Position numbers and translations under genes: made by a program. Positions 29,923-39,406 of a stretch of 64,000 nucleotides of DNA are shown here, piece after piece (position 1 is the first letter of the stretch; each line of letters starts with the position of its first letter). The notes under the pieces are model-generated. The model made no database searches and was not told the DNA's origin. It was given only the letters and a program-made list of their open reading frames with translations. The stretch is from positions 310,001-374,000 of the forward strand of contig NZ_LT222319.1 of NCBI RefSeq assembly GCF_900074915.1, in the 5' to 3' direction. The DNA comes from Pseudomonas cerasi (lineage in GTDB: Bacteria; Pseudomonadota; Gammaproteobacteria; Pseudomonadales; Pseudomonadaceae).

Positions 29923-29950
29923 TTTAAATTGAACGCTCGTTCAAGTTAAA
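29923..29950 (+). promoter_or_regulatory. BetI-like operator upstream of betT
   Basis: A 28-base palindrome with half sites TTTAAATTGAACG and CGTTCAAGTTAAA around CT, one mismatch in thirteen pairs. The core TTGAACGnnCGTTCAA is the kind of site bound by the TetR-family choline sensor BetI. It ends 92 bases upstream of betT. betI and betBA are not in the window. Confidence 0.75.
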
Positions 29951-30042
29951 CCGGTGGTTCGCTGCCCGCTCACAACAGGAGGCTTACCCTTGCCGTATCC
30001 GCTTTTTGCAGTTGGTTTTATCAGTCCGGAGGCACTCAACCG

Positions 30043-32037
30043 ATGAGTTCTGCGAGTTCCTCTTCAAGCGGCATGGTTCGCATGAATGCTCCAGTGTTCT
30101 ATTTCGCTGCGAGTTTTATTCTGATTTTCGGCATCGTCGTGATCGCGTTCCCGCAAGCCAGCGGCGAATGGCTGCTGGCGGCGCAAAACTGGGCGGCCAA
30201 CACGGTCGGCTGGTACTACATGATGGTCATGACCCTGTACCTGGTCTTCGTGGTGGTCACCGCCTTGTCGGGCTTCGGCAAGATCAAGCTCGGTGCCGAC
30301 CACGACGAACCCGAGTTCAGTTACCTGTCATGGGCCGGGATGCTGTTTGCCGCCGGCATCAGCATTACGCTGTTCTTTTTCTGCGTTTCAGAACCCCTGA
30401 CGCACCTGCTGCAACCGCCGCAGGGCGAGGGTGGTACCGCAGAAGCAGCACGCCAGGGCATGCAGTTGCTGTTTCTGCACTGGGGGCTGCATGGCTGGGG
30501 CGTGTTTGCCTTCGTCGGGATGGCGCTGGCCTATTTCGCCTATCGGCACAACCTGCCGCTGGCCCTGCGTTCGGCGCTGTATCCGCTGATCGGCAAACGC
30601 ATCAACGGCCCTATCGGCTATGCGGTCGATGGTTTCGGCATCATTGCGACCATCTTCGGCCTCGGCGCAGACATGGGCTTCGGGGTGCTGCACCTCAACT
30701 CCGGTCTGGATTACCTGTTCGGCGTGGCGCACACCCACTGGATTCAGGTCGGTCTGATCACCCTGATGATGGGCGCGGCGATTCTGGTGGCGATCGCCGG
30801 TGTCGACAAAGGCGTGCGCGTCATGTCCGACATCAACATGCTGCTGGCCTGTGCGTTGCTGTTGTTCGTGCTGTTCGCCGGCCCGACTCAGCACCTGCTC
30901 AACACGCTGGTGCAGAACATCGGTGACTATCTGGGTGCACTGCCGAGCAAGAGTTTCGACGTGTATGCCTACAACGAGCCGAGTGACTGGCTGGGCGGCT
31001 GGACGGTGTTCTATTGGGCCTGGTGGATTGCCTGGGCGCCGTTCGTGGGCCTGTTCATTGCGCGTATCTCGCGTGGCCGGACCATCCGTGAGTTCGTCTT
31101 CGGTGTGTTGCTGATCCCGCTGGGCTTCACCCTGGCGTGGATGTCGATCTTCGGTAACAGCGCCATCGATCAAGTGCTCAACCATGGCATGACTGCGCTG
31201 GGTCAGTCGGCTATCGACGATCCGTCGATGACCCTGTACCTGCTGCTGGAAACCTATCCGTGGAGCAAGACGGTCATTGCGGTCACGGTGTTCATCAGCT
31301 TTGTGTTCTTCGTGACGTCGGCCGATTCGGGCACTGTGGTGCTGTCGACACTGTCAGCCAAAGGCGGCAACCCTGACGAAGACGGTCCGAAATGGCTGCG
31401 GGTGTTCTGGGGTGTGGCCACGGCGCTGATCACCAGTGGCCTGTTGTTCTCGGGCAGTATCGATGCGCTGAAGTCGGCTGTGGTACTGACCTCGCTGCCG
31501 TTCTCGCTGATTCTGCTGCTGATGATGTGGGGCCTGCACAAAGCGTTCGTCATGGAATCCCAGCGCCAGATTGCGCAACTGTATTCGTTGGCGCCAGTGT
31601 CCGGTTCAAGGCGCGGCGGGTGGCGTCAGCGCCTGAGCCAAGCTGTGCATTACCCGTCGCGAGACGAGGTGTACCGTTTCCTCGATCAGACCGTGCGTCC
31701 GGCGATTGAAGAAGTGACGGCGGTGTTCGTCGAAAAGGGTTTGAACGTGGTCAACGTGCCCGATCCGTCCAACGACTCGGTGACCCTGGAAATCGGTCAC
31801 GGCGAAGAACGTCCGTTCATTTACCAGGTGCAGATGAAAGGCTTCTTCACGCCTTCGTTCGCCCGTGGCGGCATGGGCTCCAAGCAATTGAACAACCGCC
31901 GCTACTACCGCGCCGAAGTTCACTTGAGCGAGGGCAGTCAGGACTACGACCTGGTGGGCTACACCAAGGAACAGGTCATCAACGACGTGCTCGATCAGTA
32001 CGAACGGCATATGCAGTTCCTGCATCTGGTGCGGTGA
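30043..32037 (+). CDS. betT: Choline transporter, BCCT family
   Basis: Proton- or sodium-coupled choline importer that feeds glycine betaine synthesis. 664 residues: twelve hydrophobic segments in the first ~500, with the BCCT tryptophan-rich TM8 signature (GGWTVFYWAWWIAWAPFVG, the choline cage), then a long cytoplasmic C-terminal domain of ~150 residues (ending YERHMQFLHLVR), as in BetT forms with osmotic regulation. MNAPVFYFAAS at codon 14 is an alternative start. The BetI-like palindrome upstream supports choline as substrate. Confidence 0.94.
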   Translation: MSSASSSSSGMVRMNAPVFYFAASFILIFGIVVIAFPQASGEWLLAAQNWAANTVGWYYMMVMTLYLVFVVVTALSGFGKIKLGADHDEPEFSYLSWAGMLFAAGISITLFFFCVSEPLTHLLQPPQGEGGTAEAARQGMQLLFLHWGLHGWGVFAFVGMALAYFAYRHNLPLALRSALYPLIGKRINGPIGYAVDGFGIIATIFGLGADMGFGVLHLNSGLDYLFGVAHTHWIQVGLITLMMGAAILVAIAGVDKGVRVMSDINMLLACALLLFVLFAGPTQHLLNTLVQNIGDYLGALPSKSFDVYAYNEPSDWLGGWTVFYWAWWIAWAPFVGLFIARISRGRTIREFVFGVLLIPLGFTLAWMSIFGNSAIDQVLNHGMTALGQSAIDDPSMTLYLLLETYPWSKTVIAVTVFISFVFFVTSADSGTVVLSTLSAKGGNPDEDGPKWLRVFWGVATALITSGLLFSGSIDALKSAVVLTSLPFSLILLLMMWGLHKAFVMESQRQIAQLYSLAPVSGSRRGGWRQRLSQAVHYPSRDEVYRFLDQTVRPAIEEVTAVFVEKGLNVVNVPDPSNDSVTLEIGHGEERPFIYQVQMKGFFTPSFARGGMGSKQLNNRRYYRAEVHLSEGSQDYDLVGYTKEQVINDVLDQYERHMQFLHLVR

Positions 32038-32059
32038 TCGGGACGTGGGGGGCGGTTAC

Positions 32060-32165
32060 AACTATCGTCCCTCACGCTCTGCGCCGCGCCTCATGTTCAG
32101 GAGAGGACGCGGAGCGTCGCACGATGGTTACAGGGTCATCGTTCCTCACGCTCCCGCTTAGGCTC
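32060..32165. repeat. REP-like palindromes after betT
   Basis: Cores TCCCTCACGCTCTGCGCC, GGACGCGGAGCGTCGCACGA and ATCGTTCCTCACGCTCCC in the gap between convergent betT and the LacI-type regulator. Same family as the other GGAGCGT clusters but more degenerate. Confidence 0.65.
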
Positions 32166-32180
32166 GAGAGTGCGGCAGGC

Positions 32181-33227
32181 TCACGTACTCTCTCGCTCTA
32201 CCAATCTGCATTCCAGCAGATTCAGGCGTTGTATCTCTCCCTCTACCGGTAACACTCCGAGGCTTTCAAGCACCCGCGTGGCGGCCATTACGCCGATCTG
32301 CAGTGCGGGCGGTTTGATGGTGGTCAGGCTGGGCAGCATCATTTCTGCGAAGGCGTAGTCGCCAAAACCCATCACGGCGCAATCCTGCGGAATGCTCAGG
32401 CCTGCGCGCTGGCTGGCGAGCAGGGCGCCGGCTGCCAGGTTGTCGTTGGCGAAGAAGATCGCGTCAGGGCGGGGCTCTTGGTTCATCAGGGTGTCCATCG
32501 CCTGTTTGCCTGCCTCGAATGGCGCTCGGTCCGCGTCCGGGACGAAGACCCACGGCGTGATACCGAGCCCTTCCAGAGTCGCAGCGTAGCCGTCGCGGCG
32601 CTCCAGTGCGCTGAAGTCGCCCGCGATGCTGTTCTGTACGAACGCGATTCGCCGGTAGCCCTTGTCATGCAGATAACGGGCTGCCATGACGCCGACGTCG
32701 TAGTGCGAAAAGCCGATCTGGATCGGACTGCGGTCGGGTTGATGGTCCCAGGTTTCGATCACCGGGACATCGGTCTGCTCGATCATTTTCTCGGTAGCAG
32801 GGCTGTGAAAGCGACTGGTCAGCACCAGTGCCGCCGGTGACCAGCCCAGAAATGCCCGTACCGCGCTTTCTTCCTGCTCGGCGGAAAAGTAGCTGGAGGC
32901 CAGCAGCAACTGAAAACCGTGCCGGCTCAGGGTGTCACTGAAGCCCTGAATGGTATTGGCAAAGATCGGCCCGGAGATGTTGGGAATCACCATCGCCACC
33001 ACACGGCTGCGTGCTGACGCCAGGCCGCCAGCAACCAGATTGGGCACGTAACCCAGTGCATTGACCGTGCTCGCAATCCGCTCGCGCAGTTCGGGCGATA
33101 CCTGTTCCGGCTGATTGAAATAGCGCGATACGGTAATGGCCGACACCCCCGCCTGACGCGCCACGGCAGTGATCGTCACCCGGCCTGCGCCTCGGCGTTT
33201 ACGTGTCAGGGGTTTCTCGTCGGCCAT
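32181..33227 (-). CDS. LacI-family transcriptional regulator (GntR-like)
   Basis: 348 residues. The LacI helix-turn-helix and hinge are clear (TITAVARQAGVSAITVSRYF at about residues 18-37, then hinge LGYVPNLVAGGLAS), followed by a periplasmic-binding-protein-like ligand domain (FANDNLAAGALLASQRAG, VMGFGDYAFAEM). Closest by eye to the gluconate-type GntR repressors, but the ligand is not evident. It is divergent from the TonB receptor, with a perfect palindrome between them; it probably represses that gene and itself. Confidence 0.9.
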   Translation of the reverse strand: MADEKPLTRKRRGAGRVTITAVARQAGVSAITVSRYFNQPEQVSPELRERIASTVNALGYVPNLVAGGLASARSRVVAMVIPNISGPIFANTIQGFSDTLSRHGFQLLLASSYFSAEQEESAVRAFLGWSPAALVLTSRFHSPATEKMIEQTDVPVIETWDHQPDRSPIQIGFSHYDVGVMAARYLHDKGYRRIAFVQNSIAGDFSALERRDGYAATLEGLGITPWVFVPDADRAPFEAGKQAMDTLMNQEPRPDAIFFANDNLAAGALLASQRAGLSIPQDCAVMGFGDYAFAEMMLPSLTTIKPPALQIGVMAATRVLESLGVLPVEGEIQRLNLLECRLVEREST

Positions 33228-33315
33228 GCTTGATCACTTCGCATAAAAGTAAAAAGAATATAAAACTAATTTTTCAGTATTGGACGGTCTATCTAGCATT
33301 TCCCGATACTGGCGA

Positions 33316-33329
33316 TGTTAGCGCTAACA
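33316..33329. promoter_or_regulatory. Palindromic LacI/GntR-type operator
   Basis: TGTTAGCGCTAACA, a perfect 14-base palindrome with the central CG typical of LacI-family operators. It is 89 bases from the regulator's start and about 118 bases before the receptor start, so one site could serve both divergent genes. Confidence 0.8.
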
Positions 33330-33446
33330 AAGATGGTTTGTCTGCTACTCGCCACCGCGAATGCCCGGACCCGGTTTAGTCAGCACGTATAGGCGCCAGT
33401 GCGCATCGCACTGTCGGATCAGGGCATATTTCAGGTAGGCACGCAG

Positions 33447-35714
33447 ATGCACACAACAGCTGGGGATGGCGTCAGACACATGCTTCTGGCGCAGGCGATC
33501 GATCAGGTTCATGCGGCGCGGGGGCGTCGTTGTGGGTGGTTACTGATGGGGCTGACGGCATTGCCGTGTGTTCCGGCCATGGCAGAGACAGCGGCAGGGC
33601 AGAATACAGAAACGGTAGCGCTGGAATCGGTGACCGTGACCGCCACACGCCGTGAAGAATCGCTGCAAAAAGTACCGGTTGCCGTGTCCGTGATCGAGGG
33701 CGAACAACTGGAGCGCGATAACCGTAATGGCGTGGCCAGTATTGTGCAGCAGGTGCCGTCGTTGAATTTCCGCACCGGGGCTTCCAACAAGGACACTTCG
33801 CTGTTCGTTCGCGGTGTCGGCACCATTTCCACCTCGCCAGGCGTCGAACCGACCGTGGCAACCGTGATCGACGGCGTGGTGTATGCCCGTCCGGGTCAGG
33901 CCACGCTGGACTTGCTCGACCTGGAACGCATCGAAGTGCTGCGCGGCCCGCAAGGTACGCTGTTCGGCAAGAACGCTTCGGCGGGCGTGCTGAACTTCAC
34001 CACCAAGGCACCGACCGAAGAGACTCACGGTTACATCGATCAGTCGTATTACAGCGGCAACGAAAGCCGCACCCGTTTCGGTATTGGCGGCAGCCTGATT
34101 CCGCAGACCCTCAAAGGCTCGATCACGACGTTGTTCGGCAGCTATGACGGCAATGTCGATAACAAGCTCAATGGTCAGGAAGTCAACGGTTACAACCGCA
34201 AGGGCGCACGCGGCAAGCTGGAATTCACGCCCAATGACGACATCACCTTCACCCTCGCAGCGGACTACATGCAGTCCCATGACGACGCGCCCAACGGTGT
34301 GGTAACCAAGGCGCTGACCCCGTCCTTCGCCAGTGCCCTGGCGCCGGTACGTGCCGACAGCGATAACCGCAATGTCGTCAGCGATTACCGCAGCCATGTC
34401 GAGGACGTCAACAAAGGCCTGTCCGGTCAGCTCGACTGGCAACTGGGTGACTACACCCTGACCTCCATCACCGCCTGGCGCGGCTGGGACAACACGCAGT
34501 ATCAGGACGGTGACCGGCTTGGCACCATCACCTCCGCGTTCCCCGGCACTGAAGACAAGGGCGATCTTGAGTTCAACCAGTATTCACAGGAGCTGCGTCT
34601 GGCGTCGCCGAAAGGCCAGTTCGTCGAATACGTGGGCGGGCTGTTTTACATGCACGGCAAGAGCGACGAGACCTATCAGCGCACGCTGATCACACCAACG
34701 ACTCAGGATCGCGGCATCGCCGACTACAGCACCACCACCGACAGTTATTCGGTGTTCGGCGAAACCACGTTCAATTTCACCCCGGACTTCCGTGCGATTG
34801 CCGGGGCACGCTGGACCCACGACGATCTGGAATACGATCATCGCCGCGTCTCGACATCGGCTACGACCGTCAGCGGCATTCAGCCAGCGACCAGCAGTTC
34901 CGGGTCGGTGGACGAAGACGGCAAGTCCGGGCGTCTCGGTTTGCAATACGACCTGAGCGACAGTGTGATGACCTACATCACCTATTCGCGCGGCTACAAA
35001 GGCCCGGCCTACAACGTGTTCTTCAACATGCAGCCGCGTGACACCGAGGCCCTCAAGCCGGAAACCTCGAACACCTGGGAGGTCGGCCTCAAGGCCACCA
35101 CCTGGAATAATCGCCTGACCACCAACCTGGCGGTGTTCCACAGCGAATACGACAACTATCAGGCGAACTTCTTCGACAGTGTTGCCGGACAGGTTGTGAC
35201 GCGCCTGATCAACGCCGGCAGTGTCAGCACCGAAGGCGTCGAGCTGGATTACGCCCTGCAAGCCACGCGAAACTTGAAACTCTCCGGCGCGCTGTCCTAC
35301 ACCAGAACACGCATCGACAGCTTTGCCTGCCCGGCCGGTGCGGCGGCGTCCTGCAACGTCGACGGCAAAACCCTGCCGTACAGCCCGGACTGGAAAAGCT
35401 ACGTGCGCGCCGACTACACCCTCCCGCTGGACAACGGCCTGGATATCGAACTGGGCACCGATTACAGCTGGCAGAGCGAAGTGCAGTACGACATCAGCCA
35501 GAACCCGGACACCAAACAGGGCGCTTACGGCATCTGGAACGCCAGCGTGGCACTGGCTGATTACAACAGTGGCTGGCGTGTGGCATTGCTGGGCAAGAAC
35601 CTGGCTGACAAGTCCTATTCGCCAATGCTGGCGACCGGGGGCAACTACGTTTACCGATCCGTGCCGCGTGATGATGAACGTTATTTCGGTGTGCAGTTAC
35701 GCAAGGATTTTTGA
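33447..35714 (+). CDS. TonB-dependent outer-membrane receptor
   Basis: About 755 residues from the ATG at 33447 (MHTTAGDGVRHMLL); a start at 33480 or 33399 is possible, and none has an ideal ribosome binding site. Signal-like stretch WLLMGLTALPCVPAMAETA, TonB box ESVTVTATRREE, plug domain (VPVAVSVIEGEQLERDN, then LERIEVLRGPQGTLFGKNAS) and a 22-strand barrel ending in aromatic RYFGVQLRKDF. Substrate unknown; the following monooxygenase and SsuA-like protein suggest an organic, perhaps sulfur-containing, nutrient rather than a siderophore (inference). Confidence 0.9.
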   Translation: MHTTAGDGVRHMLLAQAIDQVHAARGRRCGWLLMGLTALPCVPAMAETAAGQNTETVALESVTVTATRREESLQKVPVAVSVIEGEQLERDNRNGVASIVQQVPSLNFRTGASNKDTSLFVRGVGTISTSPGVEPTVATVIDGVVYARPGQATLDLLDLERIEVLRGPQGTLFGKNASAGVLNFTTKAPTEETHGYIDQSYYSGNESRTRFGIGGSLIPQTLKGSITTLFGSYDGNVDNKLNGQEVNGYNRKGARGKLEFTPNDDITFTLAADYMQSHDDAPNGVVTKALTPSFASALAPVRADSDNRNVVSDYRSHVEDVNKGLSGQLDWQLGDYTLTSITAWRGWDNTQYQDGDRLGTITSAFPGTEDKGDLEFNQYSQELRLASPKGQFVEYVGGLFYMHGKSDETYQRTLITPTTQDRGIADYSTTTDSYSVFGETTFNFTPDFRAIAGARWTHDDLEYDHRRVSTSATTVSGIQPATSSSGSVDEDGKSGRLGLQYDLSDSVMTYITYSRGYKGPAYNVFFNMQPRDTEALKPETSNTWEVGLKATTWNNRLTTNLAVFHSEYDNYQANFFDSVAGQVVTRLINAGSVSTEGVELDYALQATRNLKLSGALSYTRTRIDSFACPAGAAASCNVDGKTLPYSPDWKSYVRADYTLPLDNGLDIELGTDYSWQSEVQYDISQNPDTKQGAYGIWNASVALADYNSGWRVALLGKNLADKSYSPMLATGGNYVYRSVPRDDERYFGVQLRKDF

Positions 35715-35748
35715 GCCGAGACCCCAGGCAACACGGAAGGAGTGAGGT

Positions 35749-37074
35749 ATGAGCACGACTGCTCGACAGATGAAGCTGGGCGCTTTCCTGATGGCCACCG
35801 GGCATCATGTCGCTGCCTGGCGGCACCCGGATGTGCCTGCGGATGCAGGGCTGGATTTCAAGCATTACCGGCACGTGGCCAGGGTTGCGGAGGCGGCAAA
35901 ATTCGATGCACTGTTCGTCGCCGACAGCGTGGCTGCCGCGACCGGTGATATCGCCAGCCGCATGGCACGCTCCGATCATTTCGAACCGCTGACCCTGCTC
36001 TCGGCACTCAGTGCGGTGACTGAGCATATCGGTCTGATCGCGACGGCAACCACCACCTACAACGAGCCGTATCACGTAGCCCGCAAGTTCGCCTCGCTGG
36101 ATCATCTCTCCGGTGGGCGAGCGGGCTGGAATCTGGTGACCTCGGATGCCGCCGCCGAAGCGCAGAACTTCGGTCGCGCCGAGCATGTGGGGCATGCCAA
36201 GCGCTATAGCCGCGCACGAGAGTTTCATCAGGTGGTGACCGGCCTTTGGGACAGCTGGGCAGACGATGCCTTCACCCGCGACAAGGCCAGCGGCGAGTAT
36301 TACAACCCGGCCAGGCTGCATGTGCTCGATCACCAGGGCGAGCACTTCAGCGTCAAAGGCCCGCTGAACGTGGCACGTTCGCCGCAAGGACAACCGGTGG
36401 TGGTGCAGGCCGGTTCCTCGGAAGTCGGGCGTGACCTGGCGGCGCAGACGGCGGAAGTGGTGTTCACCGCGCAGACCTCGCTGGCCAGCGCCCAAGCGTT
36501 TTATGCGGACATCAAAGGCCGTCTGAGTGCTTACGGGCGTGACGTCGATTCGCTGAAAATCATGCCCGGCGTGTTCATCGTCGTGGCCGAAACCGAAGCC
36601 TTGGCGAAAGCTAAATTCGAGTCGTTTCAGGCGCTGGTCGAGCCTCAGGTCGGGGTCGCTCTGCTGGGCCGCATGCTGGGCAATTTCGACCTGTCGGGTT
36701 ACCCGCTGGATGGCCCGTTGCCAGAGCTGCCACTGACCGACAGCGGCCAGCGCAGCCGGCAGAAACTGCTCACCGAACTGGCCGATCAGGAAAACCTGAC
36801 CCTGGCGCAACTGGGGCGGCGGATTGCCGGCGGGCGAGGGCACTACAGCCTGATCGGTACGCCTGAGCAGATTGCCGATGAGTTGCAACGCTGGTTCGAG
36901 CAAGGCGCGGCGGATGGCTTCAATGTGCTGGTGCCGCATCTGCCGGGTGGTCTGGAAGATGTCGCGCAGTTGCTGGTGCCGGAGTTGCAGCGGCGCGGGC
37001 TGTTTCGTACCGAGTATGAGGGCACGACCTTGCGTGAAAACCTGGGCTTTCAACGGCCTGCTTACAAATTTTGA
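35749..37074 (+). CDS. LLM-class flavin-dependent monooxygenase (NtaA/SnaA/DszA family)
   Basis: 441 residues with an FMN-type TIM-barrel core. Landmarks: MKLGAFLMATGHHVAAWRHP, the FMN region LSGGRAGWNLVTSDA, HEG-region equivalent FSVKGPLNVARSPQGQP followed by VVQAGSSEVG. The family oxidises nitrilotriacetate, sulfones or similar small molecules using FMNH2 from a separate reductase, which is not encoded nearby. It begins 34 bp after the TonB receptor stop and is likely co-transcribed with it. Confidence 0.9.
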   Translation: MSTTARQMKLGAFLMATGHHVAAWRHPDVPADAGLDFKHYRHVARVAEAAKFDALFVADSVAAATGDIASRMARSDHFEPLTLLSALSAVTEHIGLIATATTTYNEPYHVARKFASLDHLSGGRAGWNLVTSDAAAEAQNFGRAEHVGHAKRYSRAREFHQVVTGLWDSWADDAFTRDKASGEYYNPARLHVLDHQGEHFSVKGPLNVARSPQGQPVVVQAGSSEVGRDLAAQTAEVVFTAQTSLASAQAFYADIKGRLSAYGRDVDSLKIMPGVFIVVAETEALAKAKFESFQALVEPQVGVALLGRMLGNFDLSGYPLDGPLPELPLTDSGQRSRQKLLTELADQENLTLAQLGRRIAGGRGHYSLIGTPEQIADELQRWFEQGAADGFNVLVPHLPGGLEDVAQLLVPELQRRGLFRTEYEGTTLRENLGFQRPAYKF

Positions 37075-37164
37075 TCGTTGCCGCATGCAAGTCCTGATGA
37101 GCGCAGCAAGCGGGCTTCGGCCAGAATCAGAGGCAGATTTTTATACAGAATTAAGGGATCACTC

Positions 37165-38100
37165 ATGAAACCATTCACGTTTATCGCCGCCATTCTGGCT
37201 TTCAGTGGCCTGTTCGGGACAGCTGCTGCCGTCGAGCCCGACACCCTCCGCATCGGCTACCAGAAGGGTTCTGTCACGCTGGTGCTGGCCAAGGAACACG
37301 GCTTGCTGGAAAAGCGTTTTCCCGAGAAACAAATCAAATGGATCGAGTTTCCGGCCGGGCCGCAGATGCTGGAGGCGCTGAACATTGGCAGCCTGGACAT
37401 CGCCTCCACCGGCGACATTCCGCCGATTTTCGCCCAGGTCGCAGGTGCCGACCTGGTCTACATTGGTGCCGAGCCACCCAAGCCGCAGGTGGAAACCCTG
37501 TTGGTGCGCAACGAAAGCCCGGTGCACAGCGTCGCAGAATTGAAAGGCCGCAAGGTCGCGCTGCAGAAAGGCTCCAGCTCGCATAACGTGGTGCTGCGTT
37601 TGCTCAACAAAGCAGGCCTGACCTTCAAGGATATTCAGCCAATCTATCTGACCCCTGCCGATGCCCGTGCTGCCTTTGAAAACGGCAGTGTCGATGCCTG
37701 GGCGATCTGGGACCCTTACTACTCCATCGCTATGAGCGAAGGCCACACTCGCCTGCTGGCCGACGGCGAGGGGCTTGGATTGTCCGGGCCGTTCTATACC
37801 GCACGGCGGGCGTTTGCCGAGGAAAATGCAGCGCTCGTGCAGCAGGTCCTCGACGAACTGACAGTTGCCGATGGGCTGTCGCGCTCGCAGCGTGCCGAGA
37901 GTATTCAGATACTGGCGCGCAGCATGGGCTTGTCCGAAGCGGTCATGACTCAGTATCTTGACCATCGGCCTGTATCACCCAGCCTGCCGATCACGCCGGA
38001 GATCGTACGCGCGCAACAGGCGACCGCTGATCTGTTTTACGACAACCACTTGATACCTAAGCGGGTCGACATTCAGCAGGTTGTCTGGCAAAAGCCATGA
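37165..38100 (+). CDS. SsuA-like periplasmic substrate-binding protein (aliphatic sulfonate type)
   Basis: 311 residues from the ATG at 37165 (MKPFTFIAAILAFSGLFG), signal peptide cleaved near AAAVEP. NMT1/SsuA-like: RIGYQKGSVTLVLAKEHGLL, EFPAGPQMLEALNIGSLDI, GDIPPIFAQ, KGSSSHNVVLRLLNKAG and DAWAIWDPYYSIA. Usual partners SsuB and SsuC are absent here, so it must borrow a permease/ATPase encoded elsewhere or be an orphan. AAGGGATC lies before the ATG. Confidence 0.9.
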   Translation: MKPFTFIAAILAFSGLFGTAAAVEPDTLRIGYQKGSVTLVLAKEHGLLEKRFPEKQIKWIEFPAGPQMLEALNIGSLDIASTGDIPPIFAQVAGADLVYIGAEPPKPQVETLLVRNESPVHSVAELKGRKVALQKGSSSHNVVLRLLNKAGLTFKDIQPIYLTPADARAAFENGSVDAWAIWDPYYSIAMSEGHTRLLADGEGLGLSGPFYTARRAFAEENAALVQQVLDELTVADGLSRSQRAESIQILARSMGLSEAVMTQYLDHRPVSPSLPITPEIVRAQQATADLFYDNHLIPKRVDIQQVVWQKP

Positions 38101-38181
38101 TTCCGGCGTTGCGAACAGGCGTCACCTGTTCGCAAACGCAATCAAGACGCCTCGAATATCCCCCAGACAAGAGAGGATTCA

Positions 38182-39219
38182 ATGACCTACATCGCTGCCG
38201 AAAATCGTTACGAAGACATGCCTTATCGCCGTACCGGCCGCAGCGGGCTGGTGCTTCCGGCACTGTCTTTGGGCTTGTGGCACAACTTCGGTGACAGCAC
38301 GCCGATCGACACCCAGCGCGCCATGCTGCGCACGGCGTTCGATCTGGGCATCAACCATTTCGACCTGGCCAACAACTATGGCCCGCCGTACGGCAGCGCC
38401 GAGATCAACTTCGGCCGTCTGCTGCGCGAAGACTTCAAGCACTACCGTGATGAACTGATCATCTCCAGCAAGGCTGGCTGGGACATGTGGCCAGGGCCGT
38501 ACGGGCAGGGCGGTGGTTCACGTAAATACGTGCTCGCCAGCCTCGACCAGAGCCTGCAGCGCATGGGGCTCGATTACGTCGACATCTTCTATTCCCACCG
38601 TTTCGACCCGGACACTCCGCTGGAAGAAACCGCCAGCGCGCTGGCCACCGCGGTTCAGCAGGGCAAGGCGCTGTATATCGGTATCTCATCCTATTCCGGG
38701 GCCAAGACCCGTGAGATCGCGGCGTTGCTCAAAGAGTGGAAAGTGCCGTTGCTGATCCACCAGCCGGCCTACAACCTGCTCAATCGCTGGGTCGAGAAAG
38801 ACTTGCTCGACGCGACCGAAGAGCTGGGCGCGGGCGTGATCGCCTTTACCGCGTTGGCCCAGGGGCTGCTGTCGGACAAATACCTGAACGGCGTGCCCAA
38901 GGATGCGCGGGTCAATCGTCCGGGTGGCGGCTCGCTGCAGGCTTCGCACCTGTCCGAGCAGAACATCGCCCACGTGCGTGCGCTCAACGAAATCGCCCAG
39001 CGTCGCGGTCAGAGCCTGGCACAAATGGCCCTGGCTTGGACGCTGCGCGATCCGCGCGTGACCTCCGCGTTGATCGGTGCGAGCCGTCCGGAGCAGATTG
39101 TCGAAAACGTCGGCGCGCTGAAGAACCTCGCGTTCAGCCCTGAAGAACTGGCCGAGATCGACAGCTTTGCGGTGGAAGGCGGAATCAACCTGTGGGAAAA
39201 ACCATCACTGGCTGAGTGA
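38182..39219 (+). CDS. Aldo/keto reductase, L-glyceraldehyde-3-phosphate reductase type (YghZ/Gpr-like)
   Basis: 345 residues with the AKR catalytic tetrad: Asp and Tyr in HFDLANNYGPPYGSAE, Lys in ISSKAGWDMWPGPYG, His in YSHRFDPDTPLEE. The GPYGxGGSRKY segment is typical of the YghZ (AKR14) group. NADPH site near ALIGASRPEQI. AAGAGAGGATTCA gives the ribosome binding site. Last gene in the run TonB receptor - LLM - SsuA-like - AKR, 81 bp after the binding protein. The physiological substrate in this context is unknown. Confidence 0.92.
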   Translation: MTYIAAENRYEDMPYRRTGRSGLVLPALSLGLWHNFGDSTPIDTQRAMLRTAFDLGINHFDLANNYGPPYGSAEINFGRLLREDFKHYRDELIISSKAGWDMWPGPYGQGGGSRKYVLASLDQSLQRMGLDYVDIFYSHRFDPDTPLEETASALATAVQQGKALYIGISSYSGAKTREIAALLKEWKVPLLIHQPAYNLLNRWVEKDLLDATEELGAGVIAFTALAQGLLSDKYLNGVPKDARVNRPGGGSLQASHLSEQNIAHVRALNEIAQRRGQSLAQMALAWTLRDPRVTSALIGASRPEQIVENVGALKNLAFSPEELAEIDSFAVEGGINLWEKPSLAE

Positions 39220-39261
39220 TGCGGTGCTGAGCTGAGCTGCGCTGCGCGTTACACGCAATTC

Positions 39262-39385
39262 CTGAGATGACTATCGTTCCCACGCTCCGCGTGGGAATGT
39301 AGTTCTGGACGCTCTGCGTCCTGCCTTGAATAGTAGGCGCGGCGCAGAGTGTTTCGAAATGCATGCCAATGCGGAGCATTGGCAC
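39262..39385. repeat. REP-like palindromes between the AKR gene and glnG
   Basis: Units TTCCCACGCTCCGCGTGGGAA (cited by its core CCACGCTCCGCGTGG), GGACGCTCTGCGTCC and CCAATGCGGAGCATTGG between two convergent genes. The last is a diverged member of the same family. Confidence 0.75.
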
Positions 39386-39406
39386 TAATGACCATCATAT
39401 AACCAC

